Made by a program: the position numbers and the translations under genes
The notes under the pieces: model-generated
What the model was told of the DNA's origin: nothing
Databases searched by the model: none
Seen by the model: only the letters and a program-made list of their open reading frames with translations
Shown: piece after piece, positions 10,096 through 19,841 of the stretch
Layout of the letters: each line of letters begins with the position of its first letter
How positions within the stretch are numbered: position 1 is the first letter of the stretch
NCBI GenBank assembly: GCA_963817485.1
Contig: CAWFOR010000010.1
Location: forward strand, 128,392-192,391
Direction of reading: 5' to 3'
Source of the DNA: Hyphomicrobium_A sp963817485
GTDB taxonomy: Bacteria; Pseudomonadota; Alphaproteobacteria; Rhizobiales; Hyphomicrobiaceae
DNA length: 64,000 bases

Positions 10096-12140
10096 ATGCC
10101 CGATAAGGAGCCCCGCGAGCCGCAAGCCGAGGCGCCGGCGACAGATGTCGTGCCGGCAAAGGATCTTGCGCCCGAGGTGCCCCCGGAAGGCCCCGCCGCC
10201 AGCGGGCCCGCCGTCATTGCCGGCTACCTGAAACGGTTGCCGTCCTCGCCCGGCATCTACCGCATGCTCGATCACGAAGGCGCGGTCATCTACGTCGGCA
10301 AGGCGCGCAACCTGAAGGCACGCGTCTCGAACTACGCGCGCGCTCGGCGGCCACACCAATCGCATCGCGCGCATGATCGCCATCGACCGTCGACCATGGA
10401 GTTCGTCTCCGTGCGCACGGAGGCCGAGGCGCTGCTGCTCGAAGCCAACCTCATCAAGCGCTTCCGCCCGCGCTTCAACGTGCTGATGCGCGACGACAAG
10501 TCGTTCCCCTACATCCTGATCGCGCGCGATACACGCGGCGCCGCAGATCATGAAGCATCGCGGCGCGCGCAACCGCAAGGGCGACTACTTCGGGCCGTTT
10601 GCGTCCGCCGGCGCCGTCAACCGCACGATCAACATGCTGGAGCGCGCGTTCCTGCTGCGCTCATGCTCCGACAGCGTCTACGAGAGCCGTACGCGGCCCT
10701 GTCTGCTTCATCAGATCAAGCGCTGCTCGGCGCCATGCACGGGCGAAATCTCGCTCGAGGACTACGGCCGGCTCGTGGATGAAGCCGTGCGCTTCCTGCG
10801 CGGGCGAGAGCCAGAACGTGCGCCGCATGTACCAGGGACTGATGGAGGAGGCCTCGACCAAGCTCGAGTTCGAGCGTGCTGCGCGCTATCGCGACCGGTT
10901 GGCGGCGCTCGCGCACGTCACCGCGGACCAGTCGATCAACCCCGACGGCATCGAGGAGGCCGACATCTTCGCGGCCGCGCAGGACGGCGGCCAGACGTGC
11001 ATCGAGGTGTTCTTCTTCCGCACCGGCCAGAACTGGGGCAATCGCGCCTACTTCCCCAAGGCCGACCGCTCGCTTCCCGTCGAGGAGGTGTTGGACAGCT
11101 TCATTGCCCAGTTCTACGACGACAAGCCGGTGCCGCGGCTAATCCTGATTTCACACGATGTGCCGAACCGCGAGTTGCTCGCCGAGGCGCTGTCCACGAA
11201 GGCCGAGCGCAAGATCGAGATCCGCGTGCCGCAGCGCGGCACCAAGTCGGGGTTGGTCGAGCACGCGCTCGCGAACGCGCGCGAGGCGCTGGGCCGCAAG
11301 CTTGCCGAGAGCTCGTCACAGCGCCGGCTGCTCGACGCGCTCGCCGAACGGTTCTCGCTCTCGGCCCCGCCGCGGCGCATCGAGGTGTTCGACAACAGCC
11401 ACATCCAGGGTACCAACGCGGTGGGCGGGATGATCGTTGCCGGGCCCGATGGCTGGGTCAAAGGCCAGTACCGCAAGTTCAATATCAAGTCGCAGATCCT
11501 TGCACCCGGCGATGACTACGCCATGATGCGCGAGGTGCTGACGCGTCGCTTCCGCCGGCTGGCGGCCGAGAACGGCGAGGCTAGTGCGCCCTCCCCGGCT
11601 GTTGCTGCCGCCACTGTGGATGCGACGTTGCTCGCCGCCACCGGTCTCGGGCCCGAGCCGGCGGATGACGACGCCATTCCCGATCGGCCCGATCTCGTCC
11701 TGATTGACGGCGGCGCCGGGCAGCTCGCGGTCGCCCGCGAGGTGCTGGCCGATCTCGGCTTGCACGACATCTGCGTAATGGGCGTCGCCAAGGGGCCGGA
11801 GCGGGACGCCGGCCGCGAGCACTTCCACCTTGCCGGACGTGACCGGCCGATCATGCTCGAGCCGCGCGATCCCGTGCTCTACTTTGTCCAGCGCCTGCGC
11901 GACGAGGCGCACCGCTTCGCCATCGGCACGCATCGTGCCAAGCGCGCGAAGGCGCTCGGCACGAGCCCGCTCGATGAGATCGCGGGCATCGGACCGCAGC
12001 GCAGGCGCGCGCTGATGAAGCACTTCGGCTCGGCCAAGGCCGTGTCGCGTGCCGGTGTCGAGGACCTGAAGGCAGCCGACGGCATCTCCGCCGAGATGGC
12101 CCAGCGGATTTACGATCACTTCCACGAGCGGGAAGGTTGA
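10096..12140 (+). pseudogene. uvrC: Excinuclease ABC subunit C, interrupted by several frameshifts
   Basis: UvrC makes both incisions in nucleotide excision repair. All domains are present but spread over three frames. The GIY-YIG nuclease is SPGIYRMLDHEGAVIYVGKA near residue 50. The UVR motif begins near 10.8 kb (LEFERAARYRDRLAAL). The RNase-H-like domain has VFDNSHIQGTNAVGG and DLVLIDGGAGQ, and helix-hairpin-helix motifs end the protein (LDEIAGIGPQRRRALMKHFG). Breaks lie near 10338-10390 (a compensating pair), near 10525-10545 and near 10800. Restoring them gives about 680 residues, a normal length. An otherwise complete, conserved repair gene with only single-base shifts suggests sequence errors rather than decay. 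Confidence 0.9.
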
Positions 12141-12166
12141 AGGCGATTATGCAAAAAGCGCTCGCC

Positions 12167-12187
12167 GGGCCGGGCGAATCCCGGCCC
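12167..12187. terminator. GC-rich hairpin between convergent genes
   Basis: GGGCCGGG-CGAAT-CCCGGCCC is a perfect 8-bp stem with a 5-base loop, 27 bp past the uvrC stop and before the convergent gene ending at 12225. There is no T run on either strand, so it is only a possible terminator or transcription-pause structure. Confidence 0.35.
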
Positions 12188-12224
12188 TCACGCGCGCCAC
12201 TCAGGCCTTAAGGTTAGCCGCGAC

Positions 12225-12446
12225 TTATGCCGGCGCCGGTCCGGCGGGCGGCAGCACCATGCCCTGCAGCCAGTAATGCCACGCGACGTAAAACACGGCG
12301 AAGAAGACCGCCGTGAGGATGGAACCCATCAGTCGGTTTCCAAGCGCGACCGCGTTGCCGACGATGCCGGCGAGGAATGCGATCGCAGAGAGAATCCCGA
12401 CCGTTTGCCAGTCGACGGTAGCCGGATCAAACGGAAGTTGAGGCAT
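12225..12446 (-). CDS. Small hypothetical membrane protein
   Basis: This 73-residue protein has two hydrophobic helices (GILSAIAFLAGIVGNAVAL and GSILTAVFFAVFYVAWHYWL) and a short Pro/Ala-rich tail. Nothing identifies a function. It is a stand-alone gene on the minus strand, convergent with uvrC and downstream of the dienelactone hydrolase gene. Its frame and typical two-helix inner-membrane layout make it a plausible real gene. Confidence 0.6.
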   Translation of the reverse strand: MPQLPFDPATVDWQTVGILSAIAFLAGIVGNAVALGNRLMGSILTAVFFAVFYVAWHYWLQGMVLPPAGPAPA

Positions 12447-12619
12447 ACGTACGACCCCCCATTAAAGCCCTTTGGCGGGCTGTTTCTGTTCCCAAGCGGC
12501 GGCAGTTTCCGCCAACCCGACCGTATATGCAAGCCGCGCGGCGAAGCCTTTGACTACCCTGTCATCCTCGCCCGCCGTGATGACAGCGTTCTTGCAGAAG
12601 ATGTTGCTCCAGCTGTGTC

Positions 12620-13495
12620 TTAGGCGACACCGTGCGAGCGGAACCAGGCAAGCATGCGCACCCAGCCGTCCTTCGCCGGGCCTTCGCGGTAGCTTGGCCG
12701 GTAGTCGGCGTTGAAGGCATGCGGCGTATCCGGGTAGATCACGAATTCGCAAATCTTGCCCGCCGCTTGGCAGGCGCTGCGCATCTTCTCGATGGTGTCG
12801 ACAGGGATGCCCGTGTCGGCGGCGCCATAGAGCCCAAGCACAGGTGCCATGAGTTCGCTCACGCGATCGATGGGGTGTTTCGGGGTGAGCGGGCCCGGAT
12901 CGCCGACGAGCTTGCCGTACCAGGCGACGCCCGCTTTCACTGCCGGGTTGTGCTCGACATAGAGCCATGTGATGCGCCCGCCCCAGCAGAAGCCGGTGAT
13001 GCCGAGGCGCGCGGTGTCGGCTGAGCCGGAGGCCTTGGCGTAGGCCGCGGTTGCATCGAGGTCGGACATGACCTGCGCGTCCGGCACCTTGGCGACGACC
13101 TTGCTGATAATCTCTTGGATGTCGGTCATTCCGGCGACGCTGCCTTGGCGCGCATAGAGCTCCGCCGCGATCGCCATGTAGCCTTCCTTGGCGAGCCGCC
13201 GGCAGATGTCCTTGATGTGCTCATGCACGCCGAAGATCTCCTGGACGACGAGGATGAGCGGGAACGGCCCGCCCTTCGCCGGCATCGCGCGGTAGGCGGG
13301 GATCTCGCCGTCCTGGACAGGGATCTTGACCTCACCCGCGGTGAGGCCGTTGCTGTCGGTCGTGATCGCGGTCTGCGCGCACACCGGCTGAACCGCGGCG
13401 GCGAAGCCGACCGCGAGGCTCGTGGCGAGCATTTGGCGGCGATCGGGGTTGCGCTTCGCCGACAGGCTGCTGAGATCGCTCTCGAAATCCTGCAT
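12620..13495 (-). CDS. Exported dienelactone hydrolase family protein
   Basis: This 291-residue alpha/beta hydrolase has the catalytic triad of dienelactone hydrolases: nucleophile Cys in GITGFCWGGR, Asp in LYGAADTGIPVD and His in YPDTPHAFNAD. The N-terminus has a twin-arginine-like stretch (RNPDRRQMLATSLAVGFAAA) and a likely cleavage site after PVCAQ, so export to the periplasm by Tat is probable. Members act on lactones or small esters; the physiological substrate is unknown. GAGGAAAAATCG precedes the ATG. It is divergent from the extensin-like gene. Confidence 0.85.
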   Translation of the reverse strand: MQDFESDLSSLSAKRNPDRRQMLATSLAVGFAAAVQPVCAQTAITTDSNGLTAGEVKIPVQDGEIPAYRAMPAKGGPFPLILVVQEIFGVHEHIKDICRRLAKEGYMAIAAELYARQGSVAGMTDIQEIISKVVAKVPDAQVMSDLDATAAYAKASGSADTARLGITGFCWGGRITWLYVEHNPAVKAGVAWYGKLVGDPGPLTPKHPIDRVSELMAPVLGLYGAADTGIPVDTIEKMRSACQAAGKICEFVIYPDTPHAFNADYRPSYREGPAKDGWVRMLAWFRSHGVA

Positions 13496-13650
13496 CGATT
13501 TTTCCTCGCGGATAGCCGACCCTCGTTGGGGGCGCCTATGACATAGGTCTTGCGATCGCGTAATCCCAATTCTGCCGCGCTCGTTCCCGATGGTCTTTTG
13601 TCACGGGAACGCAGATCGGGCCCTCGCTGTTGAAGGGGAAGCAGGCGAGC

Positions 13651-14766
13651 ATGGCGTCCACCGACAAAACATTGAGCAATCTGTCGGCATGGATCAGCCT
13701 CGCCGCGCTGGCTGGCCTCGTGGTCATTCCCCTCTTCTTCACGCACCAGGACGCGCCACCGGCGCCACCCGCGCCGCGTACCAAGCCGCCTCCTGCCGTC
13801 AACGCTCCGGCGCCGCCGTCTCCGTCGCCGAGCGCACAAGTGCCTGCGGCTGGCGCCCCAAAGGCCGAGCCCGGTGTCATTGCCCCGTCGCCGAACGCCC
13901 CAGCTACGAACGCCCCGACAGCGAACGCTCCGGGTGCGCCCACTCCGGCGCCGCCTCCCGAAATATGGAGCGACGCCGAGCAGGTCGCGGGCCTTCGCGA
14001 TTGCCTGCGCCTGCTGGCGCCGCTCGCGGTCGAGGTCGATCTCGACACCCCGATGCGGCACGGACAGTGCGGTACACCCGCGCCGCTCCTCCTACGCAGC
14101 GTCGGCGAAGGCGAAAAGGTCGTGTTCGAGCCCGCGCCAGAGATGAACTGCCGCCTCGCCGCCGGCGTCGCGCGCTGGGTGGAGACGGTGCTTCAGCCGA
14201 CGGCCAAGGAGATCCTGAAGTCGCGCATTGTGAAGATCATCGGCGCCTCGTCGTACGCGTGCCGCAACATCTACAACAGTCCCAACCTGCCCTTGAGTGA
14301 GCACGCGACCGGTAATGCCGTCGACGTGGCCGGCTTCGTCACCGCGGACGGCCATACCATCATGGTGAAGCAGGGGTGGGGGGCAACCGAGCGAGATATC
14401 GTGGCGGCGAAGAAGAAGGCGGTGGAGGCCGCTGCCAAGGCCGCCAAGAAGGGCGATGCACCTGATCCACCGCCGGCCGCCAGGGCCGAGCAGCCGGGAG
14501 AGGACGCAAAGAAGGCGGCGGCTGCGAAGGAGAAGGCCAACCTGCATAGGGCCGGGCTGAAGCCGGTGGCCGAGGCGAGCGCCGCCACGCTTCCTCCTAC
14601 GACGGTCGTTGCCTCCACGACGACCGAGGCGACCTTCCTGAAGCGGCTGCACCACGGCGCCTGCAGCGTATTTGGCACGGTGCTCGGCCCCGAAGCCAAC
14701 GAGGCGCACCGCGACCACTTCCACCTGGACATGAAGGAGCGCAAAGGCGCGGGCATTTGCCACTGA
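13651..14766 (+). CDS. Extensin-like C-terminal domain protein (putative periplasmic zinc peptidase)
   Basis: This 371-residue protein has one N-terminal membrane anchor (residues 10 to 32), a long Pro/Ala-rich linker and an extensin-like C-terminal domain. It opens with LRDCLRLLAPLAVEVDLD and contains ASSYACRNIYN, then LSEHATGNAVDVAGF and finally AHRDHFHLDM. The SEHATGNAVD and HRDHFHLD pairs are the His/Asp metal-ligand pattern of DD-peptidase-like enzymes in this fold. An Ala/Lys-rich insertion splits the domain around residues 255 to 315. It probably acts on cell wall in the periplasm. The ATG at 13651 has a GGGGAAGCAGG ribosome site. Confidence 0.8.
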   Translation: MASTDKTLSNLSAWISLAALAGLVVIPLFFTHQDAPPAPPAPRTKPPPAVNAPAPPSPSPSAQVPAAGAPKAEPGVIAPSPNAPATNAPTANAPGAPTPAPPPEIWSDAEQVAGLRDCLRLLAPLAVEVDLDTPMRHGQCGTPAPLLLRSVGEGEKVVFEPAPEMNCRLAAGVARWVETVLQPTAKEILKSRIVKIIGASSYACRNIYNSPNLPLSEHATGNAVDVAGFVTADGHTIMVKQGWGATERDIVAAKKKAVEAAAKAAKKGDAPDPPPAARAEQPGEDAKKAAAAKEKANLHRAGLKPVAEASAATLPPTTVVASTTTEATFLKRLHHGACSVFGTVLGPEANEAHRDHFHLDMKERKGAGICH

Positions 14767-14881
14767 GGTGGGCTCTGGAAAACACAGGCGCCGACTGAGC
14801 TTGGCAATTATTTGCGGTATCGCGAAGCCCGTACAGGTACACCATTGACGGACTGTCGGCCTGATGGTGTACCAAGGGGCA

Positions 14882-15472
14882 ATGGACCAAGCCGCAGCCA
14901 CGCGCCCCATGCCCATGAGTTTGCCCAACGTATTGACGTATGGGCGCATTCTGGCCGTGCCGGGGCTGGTCGCTTGCCTATTCTTCCTGCAGGGTGACGT
15001 AGCGCGCTGGTCGGCCTTCGCGCTGTTCGTGCTCGCGGGAGTGACCGATTGGCTCGACGGCTACCTCGCTCGCGCCTGGGAGCAGCAGTCGACGCTCGGG
15101 CGCATGCTCGATCCGATTGCGGACAAGCTCCTCGTCGGCGCGGTGCTGATGATGCTCGTCCACGACAACACCATTACGGGCTGGTCGATCTGGGCGGCGA
15201 TCATCATCCTCGTGCGCGAGATCCTCGTCTCGGGCCTGCGCGAGTTCCTGGCCGAGCTCAACGTCAAGGTCCACGTGACGCAACTCGCCAAGTGGAAGAC
15301 GACGATGCAGATGATCGCGCTCGCGGTGCTGCTTGCGGGCCCGGCGGCGGAGAAGATCATCCCCGGCATCACGGCCGCCGGCCTCGTCATCCTGTGGATC
15401 GCGGCGCTGCTTACGCTTTGGACCGGCTATGACTATCTGAAGGCCGGAGTGGTCCATGCCATGGAGCGCTAG
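14882..15472 (+). CDS. pgsA: CDP-diacylglycerol--glycerol-3-phosphate 3-phosphatidyltransferase
   Basis: PgsA makes phosphatidylglycerol phosphate, the committed step to phosphatidylglycerol and cardiolipin. The CDP-alcohol phosphotransferase signature DG-x2-AR-x8-G-x3-D-x3-D is complete in TDWLDGYLARAWEQQ followed by STLGRMLDPIADK. Four to five membrane helices follow. Three possible starts exist; the ATG at 14882 is preferred because AAGGGGCA lies directly before it (14864 is the upstream alternative). About 196 residues is a normal length. It is followed closely by moaD. Confidence 0.93.
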   Translation: MDQAAATRPMPMSLPNVLTYGRILAVPGLVACLFFLQGDVARWSAFALFVLAGVTDWLDGYLARAWEQQSTLGRMLDPIADKLLVGAVLMMLVHDNTITGWSIWAAIIILVREILVSGLREFLAELNVKVHVTQLAKWKTTMQMIALAVLLAGPAAEKIIPGITAAGLVILWIAALLTLWTGYDYLKAGVVHAMER

Positions 15473-15478
15473 GCGCAC

Positions 15479-15754
15479 ATGAGCGACGCTGGAACGAGGC
15501 GCGTGAAGGTTCTCTACTTTGCCTGGGTGCGGGAAAAGGTCGGCAGCGGCTCGGAGGAGCTCGAGTTGCCGCCGGGCGTGGAGACTGTCTCCGACGTCAT
15601 GGGCTGGCTGCGCACGCGCGGGCCCGAGTTCGACGAGGCGTTCGCGCGGCCGCAAATCATCCGCGCCGCCCTCGACAAGGTGCACGTCAAGCCCGGTGCG
15701 CGCATTGCCGGCGCGCGCGAGATCGCCTTCTTCCCGCCGGTGACCGGAGGCTGA
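15479..15754 (+). CDS. moaD: Molybdopterin synthase small subunit MoaD
   Basis: This 91-residue ubiquitin-fold protein ends in the Gly-Gly (EIAFFPPVTGG) that is thiocarboxylated to carry sulfur for molybdopterin synthesis. The core features KVLYFAWVREKVG and a conserved penultimate strand are typical. It begins 6 bp after pgsA and its stop overlaps the moaE start (TGATG), so the two subunits are translationally coupled. The molybdenum cofactor made here would be needed by the formate dehydrogenase at the left end of the window. Confidence 0.96.
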   Translation: MSDAGTRRVKVLYFAWVREKVGSGSEELELPPGVETVSDVMGWLRTRGPEFDEAFARPQIIRAALDKVHVKPGARIAGAREIAFFPPVTGG

Positions 15755-16206
15755 TGCCCATGGCCGTCCGGGTGCAGCGGGAGGACTTCGACGTCGGCGC
15801 GGAGATCGCCGCTGTCACTACGGGCCGCGCAGATGTTGGCGCGGTCGTCACCTTCACGGGCCGGGTGCGCGGCGATGAGGGCGGCGTCGCCGCGATGACG
15901 CTCGAGCACTATCCGGGCATGACGGAGGCAGAGCTCTCCCGCATCGAGGCGGAGGCGCAGTCGCGCTGGCCGCTGCAGGCGAGCCTCATCGTGCATCGCG
16001 TCGGCGAGCTGAAGCCGGGGGACAATATCGTGCTCGTCGTCACCGCGTCCGCGCACAGGCAGGCCGCGTTCGAGGCCGCGGGCTTTCTCATGGATTACCT
16101 CAAGACGCGCGCTCCCTTCTGGAAGAAGGAGACCGACGCGTCTGGAAACACCGTGTGGGTAGAGGCGCGCGAGGCCGATGAGCGCGCCGTGCGGCGGTGG
16201 TCCTAA
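15754..16206 (+). CDS. moaE: Molybdopterin synthase catalytic subunit MoaE
   Basis: The large subunit of molybdopterin synthase converts precursor Z (cPMP) to molybdopterin using MoaD thiocarboxylate. At 150 residues it has normal length and holds GAVVTFTGRVRG, LEHYPGM, the active-site region HRVGELKPGDNIVLVV, and RAPFWKKE with the conserved lysines near the C-terminus. Its start overlaps the moaD stop. Confidence 0.96.
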   Translation: MPMAVRVQREDFDVGAEIAAVTTGRADVGAVVTFTGRVRGDEGGVAAMTLEHYPGMTEAELSRIEAEAQSRWPLQASLIVHRVGELKPGDNIVLVVTASAHRQAAFEAAGFLMDYLKTRAPFWKKETDASGNTVWVEAREADERAVRRWS

Positions 16207-16402
16207 GCGCCGGATTTCGCGCCTGGAAAGGGCGTGCATCCGCAACCCTTCGTTAGCAAACTATTAGGTCTTAGCGAAGTTTTAACGGTTGGGGGCGATA
16301 ACCCTAACAATGCCTGAAGGCGGACTGCAAAACGCCATCATCTCAGGCAACCTTGACCGTCACACCACTTGATTTGTACCGCGTAGACGGGGGTCAGACG
16401 TC

Positions 16403-17731
16403 ATGGTCTACGGTTTACCGCGGCTCCTCGCCTGCGGGGTCATTCTTGCGCTCTCCTTAACGTGCGCGCAGGCGCCGCTGAGGGCCGAAACGCTTGCGAC
16501 AGCCTCTGCCGCGAAGGAAAGCGCTCGTGTAGCCGCTCCCGGAACCCTCCAGGGCAATCATCAGCGCACTCGCTTCCTCATCGGGTTGCCGAAGACGGCG
16601 AATTTCGAGGTCTTCTCGCTCACCGGTCCCAACCGGGTTGTGATCGAGGTCGAGGAGACGAAGCTCCGTCTCCCCGCGCAGCCTACCGCAACGCCCGTCG
16701 GCCTCGTCAAATCGTTCCGCGCCGGCGAATCCGGCGTGAGCAAGACCCGCGTGATCCTAGAGGTCACCGAGCCGGTGATCGTATCGAGCACGCAGATCGA
16801 GAAGACTGCCGACGGCAAGGGCCAGCAGCTCGTCGTCGAGATCATGCCGTTCGGCCCGCTCAGCACGGCAAGCATCGACGAGGAGAGCCCGGCCGTCCAC
16901 AGGGCCTCGACCACCGCCATCGAGCCGCCGCCCTTTGCGCTGGGTGCGGCAGGGCTGCAGCCGCCGCTGCCGCGTCCCGCGGTGCCACCGGCAGTGCTGG
17001 CCGAGAAGGCGTTCAAGCCGATCATCGTGATCGACCCGGGCCACGGCGGTCACGATTCCGGTGCCGAGAAAAATGGCGCCGTGGAGAAGGACATCGTGCT
17101 GGCGTTCGGCAAGATCCTCGCCGACAAGCTTAAGGCGACCGGCCGCTTCAAAGTTCTGATGACCCGCGACACGGATGTGTTCGTTCCGCTCGATGAACGC
17201 GTCTCGTTCGCGGAGCGCAACAAGGCCAACCTCTTCATTGCCATCCATTGCGACTATGCCGACACCGGCTCGGTCGCCAACGGCGCCACCATCTACTCCC
17301 TGCGTGAATCGCAGGCCGACAGCCTCCGGCGCTCCACCAAGGGCGAGATCTCGAGCAACATACTCTCGCGCGCGGAGGCCGAGATCGTGAAGCAGGTGAG
17401 CGACGACGTCGACGCGGTGAAGAGCATCCTCTCAGATCTTGCCGGGCGCGAGGTCGACGCCACCCACGACCGTACCAGCGTCTTTGCGCGCTCCGTCATC
17501 GAGGGCATGGGCGCAAGCACCGCGTTGCGCAACGAGCCAGACCAGACCGCCGGCTTCCGCGTGCTCAAGACCGCGCAGTTCCCCTCGGTCCTGATCGAGC
17601 TCGCCTATGTCACCAACAAGCAGGATGCCGAGAACCTGAAATCGGACATCTGGCGCGACAAGGTCTCGGACTCGATCATGACCGCAATCGACAAATATTT
17701 CAGCAGCCAGATGGCGCAGCTCCCGATGTGA
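16403..17731 (+). CDS. amiC: N-acetylmuramoyl-L-alanine amidase with AMIN domain
   Basis: A periplasmic cell-wall amidase of 442 residues. It has a signal peptide (residues 1 to 28), an AMIN domain for septal peptidoglycan targeting (about 50 to 150, FLIGLPKTANFEVFSLTGPN), a linker, and an Amidase_3 catalytic domain from about 205. The zinc ligands are visible as DPGHGGHDSGA (His), NGAVEKDIVLAF (Glu) and ANLFIAIHCDYA (His), with the catalytic Glu in VLIELAYVTN. It cleaves the stem peptide from muramic acid during daughter-cell separation. A strong terminator follows, so it is probably a single transcription unit. Confidence 0.94.
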   Translation: MVYGLPRLLACGVILALSLTCAQAPLRAETLATASAAKESARVAAPGTLQGNHQRTRFLIGLPKTANFEVFSLTGPNRVVIEVEETKLRLPAQPTATPVGLVKSFRAGESGVSKTRVILEVTEPVIVSSTQIEKTADGKGQQLVVEIMPFGPLSTASIDEESPAVHRASTTAIEPPPFALGAAGLQPPLPRPAVPPAVLAEKAFKPIIVIDPGHGGHDSGAEKNGAVEKDIVLAFGKILADKLKATGRFKVLMTRDTDVFVPLDERVSFAERNKANLFIAIHCDYADTGSVANGATIYSLRESQADSLRRSTKGEISSNILSRAEAEIVKQVSDDVDAVKSILSDLAGREVDATHDRTSVFARSVIEGMGASTALRNEPDQTAGFRVLKTAQFPSVLIELAYVTNKQDAENLKSDIWRDKVSDSIMTAIDKYFSSQMAQLPM

Positions 17732-17762
17732 TCGCAGCGGCAACGCACGGCGCGAAATAACG

Positions 17763-17795
17763 AAGGCCGGCCCCGCGGGACCGGCCTTTATTCTT
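17763..17795 (+). terminator. Rho-independent terminator after amiC
   Basis: AAGGCCGG (17763-17770) pairs with CCGGCCTT (17781-17788) around a GC-rich loop, and the stem runs straight into a T-rich tail. It lies 31 bp after the amiC stop codon. Confidence 0.88.
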
Positions 17796-17796
17796 G

Positions 17797-18496
17797 TGGC
17801 CAGCTAAGGTCGCACCCCGGTGCCGGCTAGTGCCCCATTAAGCCATACACGGAGGATGCATTTGTTTTTGGCGCCACAGGAGAATTCCCTTCCGTTCCAA
17901 TTCGGGCCGAAGCGAGAAGGCGACGCACGAACTTGAAGATACGGCGGAGAGAACCTTCGATCGATGAAGGCGCTTCAGCATTTGCCACTCCATCTTCCAG
18001 TGTGTGCCGCATCCGGGACCGGCTTGCTCCGGTCATCGCCATCACGCGTCGGCGGGCAGGCCGGGGCAGGCCCGGCTCGCTGACAATGGAGATCGGAGGT
18101 CGCAGGTGGATGCGGTGGTCGAGGACAGGGCTTGTCGGAAGTCGGCAGTGATAGCCGTCAGACGCTCCCTCGGGCGGCCCTATCCATGCCCGCCACGCGT
18201 CCGACCGGCCAATAGCGCCAGTCGCTTGATAGTCCTGGCTCAGAGACAAGGGCTTTGGGCCCTCCCTTCTCTGACGCGCACTAAACCCGGGCTCCAGAGC
18301 AGGGAGCACGAGCAGGGGCCGACCCCTCACGCGGCGGAGAGTAAGCAATTCGTCCACAGTTCGAGATGCGGGTCGCCAAAATTTTTATTGCGTCGCGGCG
18401 CGGTTCCCGTCGGGCACGAGCTTACGCGCTGCGTCTTGTCTATTCTGGCGCATACTGCAGTTTGATCGGATCAGACTTCAGGAGGCCCGAGCCCGC
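17797..18496. other. 700-bp region without a recognised gene
   Basis: No frame on either strand looks like a known or structured protein. The longest minus-strand frame (17827-18357) is compositionally biased toward Arg/Pro/Ser and has no ribosome site or domain. Short GC-rich inverted stretches such as CAGGCCGGGGCAGGCCCGG near 18055 are present. The right end should hold the promoter of the secreted-protein gene; AGGAGG lies 12 bp before its ATG. Confidence 0.5.
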
Positions 18497-19840
18497 ATGC
18501 CGCGACGTCCACTAATTGCTCTAGGCCTTCTGCTGCTCGCCTACTCCCCCGCGACCGCGTGCGGCGGGCAGTCGGTCTACCTCGAAGGGGCGTTCAAGAC
18601 CGGCGAGATGGGCTGGGGCGACGCGGACGCGCAATTCCAGGTTTCGGGAAGCGAGGTGAGGTTTGCGCCGCAGCCGGGCACGCAGACCGCGCGCTGGGAC
18701 GCAAGCCTGTCCGTTAGTGATGCGGACGCGTGCGTGACACTGACCATGCCGGCCAACATCGCCGATACCTCGCGCACTTATGGAGGTCTGCTGTTCTGGG
18801 TCACCGGCAAGGACGATTTCTACGAGTTCGTGGTCGCGCCGAACGGGTTCTTCTCGATCGCGCGCAAGGTGCGCGGCGGGCTCGTCACCGTCCCGCCGAT
18901 CCCATGGACCAAGACGGAGGCCCTAAAGCTCGGCGCGGGCGCGAAGAACACCCTGCGGCTCATGCTCGAGGGGCAAATCGTGACGGCGAGCATCAACGGC
19001 GCGGAGGTTGCACGCTTGCGCGCACAGGCTCCCGGCGTTCCGAGCCATATCGGTCTTGTTGCGGCGTCCGCGCCCGATGTGACCAACAGCTGGCAGCTTT
19101 CCGATCTGAAGATCACCAATGTGCCGGCTTCGCTTGCCGGCCCGCAACCCGCGGCCGCGGATGTTGCCGCCGGCGCGGCAAAGCCGCCCGCCGACTGCGG
19201 TACGGGCAAGGCGCTGTTGGAGGACACCTTCACGGTCCACGATCCGGCTTGGGGTCCGAAGGACGACCGGCTCGCGATAGCTGCAGGGGAGGCGGTGCTC
19301 AGCCCGGCGCCCGGCACGCGCACGCTCCGCTGGAACCGCGCATTCGTGTTCGACGACGTGGACGCCTGCGCCACGACGCAGCTCACGTCCTACACGTCCG
19401 ATCCGATCACCAGCTACGCCGGCTTGATGTTTTGGGTGAAGGACGACCGCAATTTCTATCAGGCCGTCATCACCGAGAGCGGCCACTTCACGGTCGCTCG
19501 CGTCGTCGACGGCAAGGTACAGCAGAAGCGGCCGGTCGCCTGGACCGATCTCGATGTCGCCAAGACAAGATCGAAGGACAAGAACACACTCCGGGTCGCC
19601 ACCAAAGGTGACCGCGTGGTGATCTCGGTCAACGGCAGGCAGGTTGCGAAATTCACCGGCGATCGGCCGAAGGGGGGAAGCTACGTCGGCGTGCTTGCGG
19701 CCTCCTCACCCGGAAAGGCGGGCGACACCTGGTCGATCACCGGTTTCAAGGTGGCGGAGCCGCAGGCATCAAGCCAAGCAACAAGCGATGACGGCGATGG
19801 CACTACGCCGCCGCCGTCGCGATCTCGTCGCAAACGATAG
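18497..19840 (+). CDS. Secreted protein with two tandem concanavalin-like domains, function unknown
   Basis: This 447-residue protein has a signal peptide (residues 1 to 22, ending ATACGG). Two homologous domains follow, at about 25-210 and 235-425. The repeats align clearly: YGGLLFWVTGKDDFYEFVVA with YAGLMFWVKDDRNFYQAVIT, and FFSIARKVRGGLVTV with HFTVARVVDGKVQQK. The beta-rich pattern resembles the LamG/DUF1080-type glycan-binding fold, so sugar or envelope binding is possible, but no catalytic residues are apparent. It ends in a Ser/Arg/Lys-rich tail. It is convergent with rpoH, with their stop codons 2 bp apart. Confidence 0.75.
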   Translation: MPRRPLIALGLLLLAYSPATACGGQSVYLEGAFKTGEMGWGDADAQFQVSGSEVRFAPQPGTQTARWDASLSVSDADACVTLTMPANIADTSRTYGGLLFWVTGKDDFYEFVVAPNGFFSIARKVRGGLVTVPPIPWTKTEALKLGAGAKNTLRLMLEGQIVTASINGAEVARLRAQAPGVPSHIGLVAASAPDVTNSWQLSDLKITNVPASLAGPQPAAADVAAGAAKPPADCGTGKALLEDTFTVHDPAWGPKDDRLAIAAGEAVLSPAPGTRTLRWNRAFVFDDVDACATTQLTSYTSDPITSYAGLMFWVKDDRNFYQAVITESGHFTVARVVDGKVQQKRPVAWTDLDVAKTRSKDKNTLRVATKGDRVVISVNGRQVAKFTGDRPKGGSYVGVLAASSPGKAGDTWSITGFKVAEPQASSQATSDDGDGTTPPPSRSRRKR

Positions 19841-19841
19841 G

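Noticed and set aside
17827..18357. Minus-strand 176-codon frame
   Set aside because: No ribosome site, no domain, biased composition; treated as non-coding.
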